Source: Rhodospirillales bacterium BBD 1991-14 | GTDB taxonomy: Bacteria; Pseudomonadota; Alphaproteobacteria; Kiloniellales; Kiloniellaceae | Direction: 5' to 3' | Assembly (NCBI GenBank): GCA_001657395.1 | Contig: LYSY01000002.1 | Coordinates: 806,001 to 870,000 of the forward strand | DNA: 64,000 nt | Shown here: positions 7,552 to 16,155 of the stretch, piece by piece | How positions within the stretch are numbered: the first letter of the stretch is position 1 | How the letters are laid out: every line of letters starts with the position of its first letter | The notes under the pieces: model-generated | The model's database searches: none | What the model saw: the letters and a program-made list of their open reading frames with translations, nothing else | Told to the model about the DNA's origin: nothing | Program-made: the position numbers and the translations under genes

Positions 7552-8683
7552 GCAGCCCCACGCCGCGTTGAAGGACCAGCCGCCGGAGCCGAACAGGGCT
7601 ATCGCGCGGCCGCCGCTGGTATGGCTGCTGCTGGACGACCGTCCCGGTCATGTGACCCAGGTTGTCGGCCTCGCAGAGGCCCTCGGCTGGCCATACGAAA
7701 CCAAGAGCCTCCGCTTCACGCCGGTCAACCGGATCAGCAACCGTCTGCTGGGCGCCAGCCTGGTTGCGCTGCGCCGCGATGCCGCGGCCGGCCTGCAGCC
7801 GCCCTGGCCCGATCTGGTGATTGCCATGGGCCGCCGCGCCGCGCCGGTGGCGCGCTGGATCAAGCGCCAAAGCGGCAACCGCACGCGCCTGGTCCAGCTC
7901 GGCCGCAAGGGTGCCAACGTCGCCGGGCCGTTCGATCTCGCGGTAAGCTGCCTGCACTTTCAGCTTCCCGATCATCCCAAGCGCGTCCAGGTGCTGCTGC
8001 CGCCGACACAGGTCAACGCGGACCGTCTGCGGGAGGCGGCCGCGCGCTGGCCGAAGCTCTTGAACGGGGCCTCCGCGCCGCGGGTCGTGCTGCTGGTCGG
8101 CGGCACCACGGCGCACCACCGCCTGACAGCCGAGGCCGCGGAGAGGATGGCCCGCGAGGTCCAGAGCTTCGCCGCAGGGCTGGAAGGATCGCTGACCTGC
8201 GTGACAAGCCGGCGCAGCGGCCAGGCGGTCGAATCGGCCCTGCGCCGTGGCGCACCCGGGGCAGGGCTGCACTGCTGGCGCGCGGACCAGAGCGAAAACC
8301 CCTATCTGGGGTATCTGGCGCAGGCGGACGTTCTCGTGGTCACCGGGGAGAGCGAATCGATGCTGGCCGAAGCTGCCGCGACCGCCAAGCCGCTCTTCAT
8401 CTATCCCGTTGCTGCGCGCCCCCACTCCCTGCGCGCCCGCCTTTCCGGCTGGGTTCTGGCCCAGGCGCAGGCGACCCAGGGGTGGCGTGCAAGCCTTTGC
8501 AGCGGTCTGATCGGCAGAGGATGGGTCGTTCCGCCGCGCGACCTGGAGATCCTGCACCGCGGCCTCGCGGAGGCGGGGCTCGCCAAGCCGTTCTCCGAAG
8601 CCGGGATGCCGCAAAGGCCGGAACCGCACCCCGGCCAGAGCAGGCTGCTGGACCGTGTCAGGCTGTTGGTGGAGCGCGCGTGA
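7541..8683 (+). CDS. ELM1/GtrOC1-family putative glycosyltransferase
   Basis: Protein of 380 residues of the mitochondrial-fission ELM1 family (DUF1022), which in bacteria is predicted to be a GT-B-like glycosyltransferase. Recognisable blocks are WLLLDDRPGHVTQVVGLAEALG near residue 28, LVIAMGRRAAPVARWIKR near 92, LVGGTTAHHRL near 185, and ENPYLGYLAQADVLVVTGESESMLAEA near 250, the last being the nucleotide-sugar-binding region. It is translationally coupled to the next gene (TGATG, one base shared). Clustering with other surface glycan genes supports a role in LPS core or capsule assembly. The start lies in the 11-bp duplication at 7530. Confidence 0.85.
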   Translation: MTAVQPHAALKDQPPEPNRAIARPPLVWLLLDDRPGHVTQVVGLAEALGWPYETKSLRFTPVNRISNRLLGASLVALRRDAAAGLQPPWPDLVIAMGRRAAPVARWIKRQSGNRTRLVQLGRKGANVAGPFDLAVSCLHFQLPDHPKRVQVLLPPTQVNADRLREAAARWPKLLNGASAPRVVLLVGGTTAHHRLTAEAAERMAREVQSFAAGLEGSLTCVTSRRSGQAVESALRRGAPGAGLHCWRADQSENPYLGYLAQADVLVVTGESESMLAEAAATAKPLFIYPVAARPHSLRARLSGWVLAQAQATQGWRASLCSGLIGRGWVVPPRDLEILHRGLAEAGLAKPFSEAGMPQRPEPHPGQSRLLDRVRLLVERA

Positions 8684-10101
8684 TGGCGTCGGGAGATCCA
8701 GCGCGGCGGAACAACGGGTCCACTGCCGAAGGGCTCCTTGTCCGCTGTGGCAATGTTCGATTCTCGGGCGAGCGGACGATCTGGTTCCACGGTGCCGACC
8801 GTAACGCTTTCGAAGCGGTCGAGGCATCGGTGCAGACGCTGGCCGATCGCTTTCCGCGGCTGGACTTCCTCTTCACCGCCGCCGATCCAAGTGTTCGTGA
8901 TTGGCTGGCGGGGCGCTTTCCCTGGGCGATCGTCCTGCCGCCGCCGTTGCCGCTGGCCCTCTGCGCCAGCCGTTATCTGGTGAACCTGAACGTCCGCGCG
9001 GTGGTTCTGCTCGGCTCGCCCGACAGCCTGGACCGCGTCGTTCTGCGGGCGGCCCGACGCCGCGCCGCGCCGGTCGTTCGCGCCGACTTCGGGGCCAATG
9101 GGGGGCCGAGGCCGCCTTCGGACCGGGCGCTCAAAGCCGAGGATCTCGACGGCGTTCAACACTGCCTCGTGGCCAGCCAGGCGGCCCAGGCGGCGCTGTT
9201 GGACAACGGCCTGCCGGCCGCGCGCGTGACGTTGCTCGGCGCTGAGCCGGAGGCGCGCCGGGAGGCGTTTCTCGGGATTGTCGTCCCGCTCCTCGGACAG
9301 GACCTCAAGCTGATGCGCAGCGCCCAGCGTCCGCTGCGCCGCCGGCTGGAACAGGCAGCGCTGCGCGGCATGGAGAATCCGCGCCTCAGGGCATGGCTTG
9401 CGGCGAAGGTGGAGCGCATCGACACCCTCGACCGGCTCCGCGAGCGTCTCGGCAACCCGGCGACGATCCTCTGTCTGGGCAACGGGCCGTCTTCCGAAGC
9501 GCCGGAGGTCGGCCAGGTGCGGTTCGACAGCCTGTTCCGGGTGAACCATGTCTGGCACACGCGCGGCTTCCTCACGGCGCCCGACATGGTCTTCACCGGT
9601 GCCAAGGCAACGCTGGCGGCGATCCGTGCGCCGATCTTCGGGCTCCAGAGTATCAAGTCCGAGGGGCGGCTCCTGGTGACCCGCTTCCTGCGGCCGGGGC
9701 GCGGCAGGACCAGCTATGCGACGATCGAACGCTTCGGCCTCTATCTTTCGGAGCCCCGCTGGGAAGGGATCCGGCCGACCAACGGCGCGGCCATGCTGGC
9801 GACTGCAGTGGCCTTGAAGCCCGCCCGGCTGGTCATCTCGGGCATCGACCTCTTCAGCCATCCGGACGGCACCTACCCGGGCGACAGCAAAACGCCGAAT
9901 GCCTATTCACCGGGACACGATGCCGACTCGGAGCTGGCGCTGCTGCTGGAGGCCCTGGATCTCTATGAGGGCGAGCTGGTCATCCTCAGTCCCGCGCTGA
10001 AGGCGCGCTGGGTCGAGCACCGTGCCGGCCGCCTTCAGGCGGAAGAGGCTTTGGCCGGTGGCAAGCCGCCCCCGGCGGCCTTGGGGGCGGAACCGCTCTG
10101 A
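8683..10101 (+). CDS. Kdo-transferase-like N-domain fused to GT29-like glycosyltransferase domain
   Basis: Protein of 472 residues starting at ATG 8683 inside the TGA of the ELM1 gene. Residues 20-190 resemble the N-terminal half of Kdo transferases: IWFHGADRNAFEAVEASVQTL, FPRLDFLFTAADPSVRDWL, and an acidic/aromatic P-x-x-LPLALCASRYLVNLNVRAVVLLG segment. Residues 255-455 carry ILCLGNGPSS, FDSLFRVNHVWHTRGF and PTNGAAMLATAVALKPARLVISGIDLF. These correspond to the nucleotide-sugar motif and the L/S-type motifs of sialyltransferase-like GT29 proteins. The combination suggests a bifunctional or scaffold glycosyltransferase acting on LPS. Domain calls are by eye and the activity is inference. Confidence 0.65.
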   Translation: MASGDPARRNNGSTAEGLLVRCGNVRFSGERTIWFHGADRNAFEAVEASVQTLADRFPRLDFLFTAADPSVRDWLAGRFPWAIVLPPPLPLALCASRYLVNLNVRAVVLLGSPDSLDRVVLRAARRRAAPVVRADFGANGGPRPPSDRALKAEDLDGVQHCLVASQAAQAALLDNGLPAARVTLLGAEPEARREAFLGIVVPLLGQDLKLMRSAQRPLRRRLEQAALRGMENPRLRAWLAAKVERIDTLDRLRERLGNPATILCLGNGPSSEAPEVGQVRFDSLFRVNHVWHTRGFLTAPDMVFTGAKATLAAIRAPIFGLQSIKSEGRLLVTRFLRPGRGRTSYATIERFGLYLSEPRWEGIRPTNGAAMLATAVALKPARLVISGIDLFSHPDGTYPGDSKTPNAYSPGHDADSELALLLEALDLYEGELVILSPALKARWVEHRAGRLQAEEALAGGKPPPAALGAEPL

Positions 10102-10295
10102 GTGCGCAGGCCAACTCTCCCTTGTCCCCGGCGGGCGCGTCTGATTTAAAGGGAAACCGGTTCAGAGTCCCCGGGGGCTCGGCCGTTCTTCGGTTGTATG
10201 CCTTTGCCTTGCCGGCTGCCCGCCCAGGGCGCGAGGCTTCCGGCACCCAAGGCCTTTGTTCATTTGCGCCCACCGATTGTTGAGAGAGTAAGTCC

Positions 10296-11699
10296 TTGAC
10301 TGCTGTCCAGCCCAGTTTCAAGACCAAGTACTACCATAAGCGAATCGGGCATCTGTTGCGCCTTGAGCGGAACCGCCCGCTCGGCACCCGCAAGGAGCCC
10401 GAACTGGTGGCCCTGGACGTCGAGCCCGGCGTGGAGCCGAGCCCGAAGCCCCCGGTGCGCATCTACCTCGGCACCGAACCGGCCCAGCATCGTGCCGAGC
10501 GGATCTTCGTCTGGTCGATCCTGCAGGTGCGCGATCCGGCGCGCCGCTACGAGATCTATCTGATGAAGGATCTCGAAGGCTTCGACAGGACGAAGTGGAA
10601 GACCGGGTTTACCGCCTACCGCTACGCCATCCCCGATCTGGCCGGGAAGACCGGCCGGGCGATCTACAACGACGTCGATCAGATCTATCTGACCGATCCG
10701 GCCGAACTCTTCGATCTGGACATGCAGGGCGCCGGCCAGATGTGCATCACCGAAAAGGAAACCGCGGTGATGCTGCTGGACTGTGAAAAGATGGCGAAGC
10801 TCTGGCACCGCGAAGATGCCGAGAGGGGCGAGCGGCACAAGTTCTTCCGCCACCGCGTGCAGGCGATCGACGGGATGTGGCGCCAGCTTTCCGGTCTGTG
10901 GAATTCCCGCGACCACGAGTACGAGCCGGGCGTCTCCAAGCTGCTGCACTACACCACGCTGCAGATGCAGCCCTGGCGGCCGTTCCCGAAGGTGCTCCGC
11001 TACAAGGAGAATCCGAACGGGCAGATCTGGTTCGAGATGGAGCAAGCGGCCGATGCCGCCGGCTTCACGCTGTTCACCGAGGAGCAGCCCAGCCAGCGCT
11101 ATCGCAACATGGTCAAGATGTACAAGACCATGCACGAGCAGGGCTCGCCCGATGTCGGGCGCCCGCCGGAGAAGACCTTCTCGGGCAAGTCGCTGATCGA
11201 GCATGTCGGCCCGATCGCGAACCTGATCAAGACGACGGGGGCGACCACGCTTCTGGACTATGGCTCGGGCAAGGCTCTGTACTATGAGCCCTATCCGGGC
11301 GAAGCGGCTGAGTCGCGCTTCAAGTCACAGAAGGAATGGGGTGACACCAAGGTCACCTGTTACGACCCGGGATACGAGCCCTACGCCGGGCCCATTGAGC
11401 AAAGCTACGACGGGGTCATCTGCACCGATGTGCTGGAGCACATCACCGAAGAGGACATCCCCTGGGTGCTGGACAAGCTGTTTGGGCATGCGCGGCATTT
11501 CGTCTACGCGGTGGCGGCCTGCTATCCGGCGAAGAAGTTCCTGCCGGACGGACAGAATGCCCACTGCACCATCCAGCCGCCGGAGTGGTGGCGCGAACAG
11601 CTGGATGCCGCAGCCCGCCGCAACCCGGGCACGCAGTGGACGCTCTGCGCCCAGCTGAAAGGCAAGTTCGGCAAGAGCGACCGGGTTTTTCGCGGTTGA
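10296..11699 (+). CDS. GT8-like glycosyltransferase fused to SAM methyltransferase domain
   Basis: Protein of 467 residues. Residues 55-230 look like a GT8-type domain: RIYLGTEPAQHRAERIFVWS, then YNDVDQIYLTDPAELFDLD, where D-V-D is the metal-binding DxD, then a long substrate region ending near HYTTLQMQPWRPFP. Residues 320-450 are a class I methyltransferase-like fold with LLDYGSGKALYYE as the SAM loop and YDGVICTDVLEHITEEDIPWVLDKL as the post-motif. It starts at TTG 10296 after GAGAGAG; no earlier ATG exists. The 194-base gap upstream holds a possible promoter but nothing I can name. It is followed within 30 bases by the FkbM gene, probably one operon. Confidence 0.75.
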   Translation: MTAVQPSFKTKYYHKRIGHLLRLERNRPLGTRKEPELVALDVEPGVEPSPKPPVRIYLGTEPAQHRAERIFVWSILQVRDPARRYEIYLMKDLEGFDRTKWKTGFTAYRYAIPDLAGKTGRAIYNDVDQIYLTDPAELFDLDMQGAGQMCITEKETAVMLLDCEKMAKLWHREDAERGERHKFFRHRVQAIDGMWRQLSGLWNSRDHEYEPGVSKLLHYTTLQMQPWRPFPKVLRYKENPNGQIWFEMEQAADAAGFTLFTEEQPSQRYRNMVKMYKTMHEQGSPDVGRPPEKTFSGKSLIEHVGPIANLIKTTGATTLLDYGSGKALYYEPYPGEAAESRFKSQKEWGDTKVTCYDPGYEPYAGPIEQSYDGVICTDVLEHITEEDIPWVLDKLFGHARHFVYAVAACYPAKKFLPDGQNAHCTIQPPEWWREQLDAAARRNPGTQWTLCAQLKGKFGKSDRVFRG

Positions 11700-11726
11700 G
11701 CCAGGGCATCGCCGGATCGGACCAGA

Positions 11727-12584
11727 ATGGCAGAACTCGGATACTCCAAGCTGAAGGGCGCGCGCCGGCGCGTTGCCAAGCTGCGCTTCGGGCTGGCCCG
11801 GCGGCTGATGGGCCGCTGCGAGCTGCGCGACGGGGATAACGCCTACCGCTTCGACCCTGCTTCCTTCCGCGAGCTGTGGCGGATCAGCAGCATCTATCTG
11901 AAGGAAGTCGGCACCATCGAGCTGATTCGCCAGGAACTGCGCGAAGGCGATGTGTTCTGCGACATCGGCGCCAATGTCGGTCTCTACAGCCTGATGGCCG
12001 CGTCCCGCGTCGGCGAGACCGGCCAGGTCTACGCCTTCGAGCCCTTGGCGGCCAACTTCGCCAGCCTTGTGGAAAGCATCCGGCGCAATGGCTTCTGCCG
12101 GCGCATCACACCCTTCTCGCTGGCCTTGACGGATGCGCCCGGCGTGTTTCCGTTCCACTACATGAGCCTGGAGGCCGGCTCGTCCGGCAGCCAGCTTCAT
12201 GCGGCCGTCGGCGTCGACGAACAGGACTACGTGCCCCTGGTGACCGAGATGAAGTACGGCACCAGTCTGGACGCCTTGATTGCCGCCGGGACGATGCGGG
12301 CGCCCGATGTCATCAAGATCGATGTCGACGGTAACGAGGCCCGCATTCTGCGCGGTATGCGTCAGCTCCTGAACGGAACCCAGCGCCCGCGCGCGGTCAG
12401 CGTCGAGGTCAACGCGCGCGAGAAGGACGCGCTGTTCGGCTTCATGGAAGCACAGGGTTACGCCTTTGCTTCGCGTAACGATACCATGGGCGGATTGCGC
12501 CAGATCGGCGCCGGCGCCGACCCGGAGCTGGTCGCCTACAATGCGGTCTTCCGCCCGGCCGAGGAAGCGGCGGCGGCATGCTGA
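11727..12584 (+). CDS. FkbM-family methyltransferase
   Basis: SAM-dependent O-methyltransferase of 285 residues. The SAM-binding loop is DVFCDIGANVGLYSLMAA near residue 75, followed by VYAFEPLAANFASL and VIKIDVDGNEARILRGM near 200, which are the FkbM signatures (V-K-I-D-x-x-G-x-E). Members methylate sugar hydroxyls in glycans and polyketides. It overlaps the oxygenase downstream by seven bases, so translation is coupled. In this cluster it may methylate a sugar of the LPS or a capsule, which is inference from context. Confidence 0.85.
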   Translation: MAELGYSKLKGARRRVAKLRFGLARRLMGRCELRDGDNAYRFDPASFRELWRISSIYLKEVGTIELIRQELREGDVFCDIGANVGLYSLMAASRVGETGQVYAFEPLAANFASLVESIRRNGFCRRITPFSLALTDAPGVFPFHYMSLEAGSSGSQLHAAVGVDEQDYVPLVTEMKYGTSLDALIAAGTMRAPDVIKIDVDGNEARILRGMRQLLNGTQRPRAVSVEVNAREKDALFGFMEAQGYAFASRNDTMGGLRQIGAGADPELVAYNAVFRPAEEAAAAC

Positions 12585-13324
12585 ATTTCGAGTCCATCAA
12601 GTTCGACTACGATCCCTATCCGATCGGCCTCGCGCGCGGCGCCCTGGACCCGGAGTTGTACCGGGAACTGATCGACACCTTTCCGGACGATCAGACCTTC
12701 GTTCTGAAGGAGTTCAACGGGGTCAAATACTCGCTGTCGCTCCACAACAACAAGGACGGCTACTTCGACCATCTGCGCAAGAATGGGGCCTGGGGACGCT
12801 TTTACGATTACATCAAGAGCGAGGACTTCATTGTCGAGACCATGGCGATGTTGAAGGCGCACAACATCGACCTCGGCCTCGCCAACGTGTCATGGCAGCA
12901 GAGGGCCCTTAAACGTTTCAAGGCGCTCAGGAAGGGAAGCCCGCAGCCGCATATCCCGCGTCTGCGTTCGCGCTTCGAGTTCTCCTCGATGCCGGTGACC
13001 GGCGGCAACATCCGCCCCCATACCGATCATCCCTCGAAGGTCGTGACCATGGTGATTCCGATCCTGCGGGAGGACGAGTGGAAAGAGGAGTATGGTGGCG
13101 GCACGAGCGTGGTCTGGCCCAAGGACGGCACCCGCAGCTATAACTTCGTCAACGGCTATATGGACTTCGACGAGGTTGCCTGCGTCCGAACCTACCCTTT
13201 CGAACCGAACCAGTGCCTGGTCTTCGTAAAGACCTACAACTCCTGGCATGCGGTCTGGCCGATGACCGGGAATGACCCGAAAGTCCTGCGGCGAACCCTG
13301 ACCATCAATATAGAGGCCAACTGA
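12578..13324 (+). CDS. 2-oxoglutarate/Fe(II) oxygenase-like protein
   Basis: Protein of 248 residues with the double-stranded beta-helix iron-binding triad visible as RPHTDHPSKVVTMVIP (H-x-D near residue 147), a GGGTSVVWP strand, and a distal His in NSWHAVWPM followed by RRTLTINI, where the Arg would bind the 2-oxoglutarate carboxylate. The N-terminus lacks a signal peptide. It is the last gene of the plus-strand cluster and overlaps the FkbM gene. The family hydroxylates small molecules, sugars or proteins; the likely target is a glycan intermediate. Confidence 0.75.
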   Translation: MLNFESIKFDYDPYPIGLARGALDPELYRELIDTFPDDQTFVLKEFNGVKYSLSLHNNKDGYFDHLRKNGAWGRFYDYIKSEDFIVETMAMLKAHNIDLGLANVSWQQRALKRFKALRKGSPQPHIPRLRSRFEFSSMPVTGGNIRPHTDHPSKVVTMVIPILREDEWKEEYGGGTSVVWPKDGTRSYNFVNGYMDFDEVACVRTYPFEPNQCLVFVKTYNSWHAVWPMTGNDPKVLRRTLTINIEAN

Positions 13325-13375
13325 CCGCCGGCCGCGCCGACCAGCGGTCCGTCCACCTGTCCGTCCACCGGCCGG

Positions 13376-15094
13376 TCAGGCGGGCCGCTTAAGGTTCCCT
13401 TCGTCCTTCACCAGCGTCACGGCACCCTGTTCCAGCCGGAAGGTCCGCTGGGCGATCTCTGCCCAAGCCTCGCGATGGGTGATGGCCAGGACCGTCATGT
13501 CGCGGCTCAGCGCATCGATGTTGCGGCAGATGTCGCGTTCCGTGCGCGGATCGAGCGCGCTGGTGACCTCGTCCAGAATCAGGAGCTTCGGCTTTGTGGC
13601 GAGGGCGCGTGCAAGCGCGATGCGCTGGCGCTGCCCGCCGGACAGCTTCGCCCCTTTCTCGCCGACCACGCTGTGCGGGCCCTGGGGCATGGCGCTGACG
13701 AAGTCCCAGGCCCCGGCAGCCTCCAGGGCCTCACGCACCTCGGCCTCGCCGAGGTTTGGATCGCCGAGCGTAATGTTGGCGAGCACCGTATCGTGGAACA
13801 GGATCAGTTCCTGCGGCACATAGCCCACCAGGCCGCGCCAGGCCTGCAGGTCGATCTCGCCGAGAGGCACGCCGTCGATCAGAATGCGCCCGCTCTGCGG
13901 TTGGTGCAGCCCCAGCAGAAGGTCGATCAACGTCGTCTTGCCGGACCCCGAGGCGCCCGTGATCACGGTGAGGCCGCCGGCCGGGATCTCCAGCGACACG
14001 GCGTCGAGGATCTTTTCGCTGTCGTGAGCGAAGGTCACGGACTCGAGGCCGCATCCGCGAACAAGACTTGGAACGGCGCGGCCCGGGTTCGGCTCCTCGG
14101 CGGCCGCGGCTTCCTCTATAAGCGTGCGCATCGACCAGTAGGGGCTTTCCAACAGGACCGCCTTCTGAAACTGGCGTTGCATCTTGCCGACGCTGGAGAC
14201 CGCCTGATAGAGCAGGATGCCCATCACCATAAGCTGCGGCACGGGAACCTGCCAACGGGTGACGGCGAAGTAGAACCCGATGCCGATCACTATGACGACG
14301 AGCATCTCCTCGAGGTTTTTCAGGGCGTACTGACTGATCACCTGGCGCCGCAGCGCGCGCTTCAGCTGCCTGATCTTGCGCTCGAAGAGGTTGGCGAACT
14401 TGCCCGCCCTGGCCATCGCCTTGAGCGGTTTGATGTTGCTGAGGGCGTCGCTCAGATAGATCACCAGTTCCGAGGTGCGCTCCGTCTGCCGCCGCCCGGC
14501 TTTCTTTGTGATCCGCACCAGGAAGTGCAGCGACAATGCGATAACGCCGCCCACAGCCAGCGCCGCCAGCGCCAGCTGCCAGGACACCAGGGTGGCGACG
14601 ACGCTGTAGACGACGGCCTGGATGGCATTCACTTGAAAGTTCGCCGCCATCAGGTAGGCATGTCCCGAGCGCGTCGCATCGACGCTGACAGCGTTAGCAA
14701 TCCGCCCGACCGGCTGATGCGTGAAGTATCCCCAGCGCACCTTCAACAGCCGCCCGATCAGGTCGGCGCGCAGGCCGGTTGCGACTTCGGCAACCGCATA
14801 GCCGACGTAGGACATCGCCACGACCGTCAACAGGCACTTCAGGACGATGGCCCCGACCACGAGCGCCAGAAGCAGGCCGAGCTCGGGCTTCAGACCGACG
14901 ACCGCCAGGGCGCTTTCGACATAGCCGACAAGGACCGAGCCTTCCGCAGCGCCATCGTTAATGGCCAGGGACAGCAGCGGCAGGAGGGAGGCAAGGCCGA
15001 TGCCTTCGAAGATCCCGGCAAGCAGCAGACAGGCCAGAACCAGCCAGGGCTTGGTTCCCTTGGCGCCGTAGAAGATGCGCAGAATACCGATCAT
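13376..15094 (-). CDS. ABC exporter, fused permease-ATPase (MsbA-like)
   Basis: Homodimer-type half transporter of 572 residues. Residues 1-310 form the transmembrane domain with about six hydrophobic segments, starting at PWLVLACLLLAGIFEGIGLASLLP. Residues 340-560 form the ATPase: Walker A GASGSGKTTLI, Q-loop YVPQELILF, signature KLSGGQRQRIALARAL, Walker B LLILDEVTSAL, and the H-loop TVLAITHR. The closeness of the surface-glycan genes suggests export of a lipid-linked glycan, an LPS precursor or a polysaccharide; no substrate can be read from sequence. It converges with the oxygenase gene and lies 92 bases downstream of the TylF-type gene on the same strand. Confidence 0.85.
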   Translation of the reverse strand: MIGILRIFYGAKGTKPWLVLACLLLAGIFEGIGLASLLPLLSLAINDGAAEGSVLVGYVESALAVVGLKPELGLLLALVVGAIVLKCLLTVVAMSYVGYAVAEVATGLRADLIGRLLKVRWGYFTHQPVGRIANAVSVDATRSGHAYLMAANFQVNAIQAVVYSVVATLVSWQLALAALAVGGVIALSLHFLVRITKKAGRRQTERTSELVIYLSDALSNIKPLKAMARAGKFANLFERKIRQLKRALRRQVISQYALKNLEEMLVVIVIGIGFYFAVTRWQVPVPQLMVMGILLYQAVSSVGKMQRQFQKAVLLESPYWSMRTLIEEAAAAEEPNPGRAVPSLVRGCGLESVTFAHDSEKILDAVSLEIPAGGLTVITGASGSGKTTLIDLLLGLHQPQSGRILIDGVPLGEIDLQAWRGLVGYVPQELILFHDTVLANITLGDPNLGEAEVREALEAAGAWDFVSAMPQGPHSVVGEKGAKLSGGQRQRIALARALATKPKLLILDEVTSALDPRTERDICRNIDALSRDMTVLAITHREAWAEIAQRTFRLEQGAVTLVKDEGNLKRPA

Positions 15095-15186
15095 CGCCCA
15101 TGTATTTGCGGTTATGCCGGAGGGGTCAAGGTCAATGTGGCCGGCGGGCCGGGGTCGTTCAGGCAGGCCTGGACGGCCGATTGCCC

Positions 15187-15936
15187 CTACTTCAGGATCA
15201 AGCCCTGACCGGTGGGGACGTGAATCACCCTGCGCCCCAGGCTTTCCGCGGCTTCGTCCATGGCTTTTTTGGCGCCCGGACAGGTGCTGAACCCATAGTC
15301 GTCGCAGACCAGCGCGCCGCCCGCCACCAGCCGCGGAAAGAAGAAGAGGACCGAGTCCCGTGTCGGCTCGTAGAAGTCGACATCGACGCTGACCAGGCAG
15401 AACTGCTTGTCGGCCACCTCATCGAAGCGCTCCGGGATCCAGCCCTGGTAGAACAGGGCATGGGGGTGCTCTGCCAGATTCCGGCGGGTGGCCTCCAGCG
15501 GGCTGGCGAACTCACCGGCCTGCAGGGCCCGCACCGCTGTCGTTGCCGGCTTGTCGTGTTCGGTGGGTTCGGACAGGCCGCTGAAGGAATCGAAGATGTG
15601 ATGCGGCCTGTCATCCTCGAAGGCCGACATGATCACGTGGCTCGATGCGCCGCCCAGGGCTCCGCATTCGGCGGTTTCTCCGGGCAGGTGGCGCAGGCTG
15701 CGGGCCAGGTTGTACAGAAAGAACTGGCGTTCCTTGGCACGCGGGTAGCGCGGATCGAAGCGGCGCATGACCGCCAGAAAGTCGCTGTCGTCCTGCCAGT
15801 TCGTATGTTTGTTGTAGATCCTCATGTCCAGCCACTTGGCCAGCTGGTTCATGACATAGAACGAGAAGTCGCGCTTTTCGTGCGGCTCTCCGGTCAGGGA
15901 TCGATAGCCGTAGCGCAGGAGTTTTCGTAGCTGCAC
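15187..15936 (-). CDS. TylF/MycF-family O-methyltransferase
   Basis: Methyltransferase of 249 residues similar to macrocin-O-methyltransferase-type enzymes. Blocks seen are GETAECGALGGASSHVIMSA (SAM site), HHIFDSFSGLSEPT, DKQFCLVSVDVDFYEPTRDSVLFFFP (metal site Asp) and GGALVCDDYGFSTCPGAKKAMDE, the family's metal-binding DD near the C-terminus. I prefer GTG 15936 because AAAGAGG lies eight bases upstream. The open frame extends to GTG 15999 but has no ribosome site. It likely methylates a sugar hydroxyl in the surface glycan assembled by the neighbouring cluster, which is an inference. Confidence 0.8.
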   Translation of the reverse strand: MQLRKLLRYGYRSLTGEPHEKRDFSFYVMNQLAKWLDMRIYNKHTNWQDDSDFLAVMRRFDPRYPRAKERQFFLYNLARSLRHLPGETAECGALGGASSHVIMSAFEDDRPHHIFDSFSGLSEPTEHDKPATTAVRALQAGEFASPLEATRRNLAEHPHALFYQGWIPERFDEVADKQFCLVSVDVDFYEPTRDSVLFFFPRLVAGGALVCDDYGFSTCPGAKKAMDEAAESLGRRVIHVPTGQGLILK

Positions 15937-16103
15937 AGGAAATGCCTCTTTCGGACGCGGCTCCGTGTTTGGCAGGATTTTCCTGGCACCGCAAGCCACA
16001 TGATCCGAGGCGTTTTCCGACGTATTCCCGCGTGCTGCCTGGGGCCCGGCACCCAGGACCGCGTCCTCCGGCGGCGGAGGGCCCAGGCAGCCGGGACAGG
16101 GCG

Positions 16104-16155
16104 TCAGTACAGGCTGTCAGCGCAGGCGGCTAGCGCAGGCGGTTAGCGCAAGCCG
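16104..16155 (-). repeat. 13-bp tandem repeat at the 3' end of luxR copy 1 with stops in all frames
   Basis: On the minus strand the last codons and stop of the LuxR gene are repeated at a period of 13. The stops are TAA (16143-16145), TAG (16130-16132), TGA (16117-16119) and TGA (16104-16106). The first downstream unit is close to the gene's own end and later units are more diverged. Confidence 0.85.

Noticed and set aside
7621-8682. Long open frame reading through from inside the ELM1 gene into the GT29-like gene
   Set aside because: The first part is the +1 frame of the ELM1 gene and has low-complexity Arg/Ala-rich content; the real gene starts at ATG 8683.
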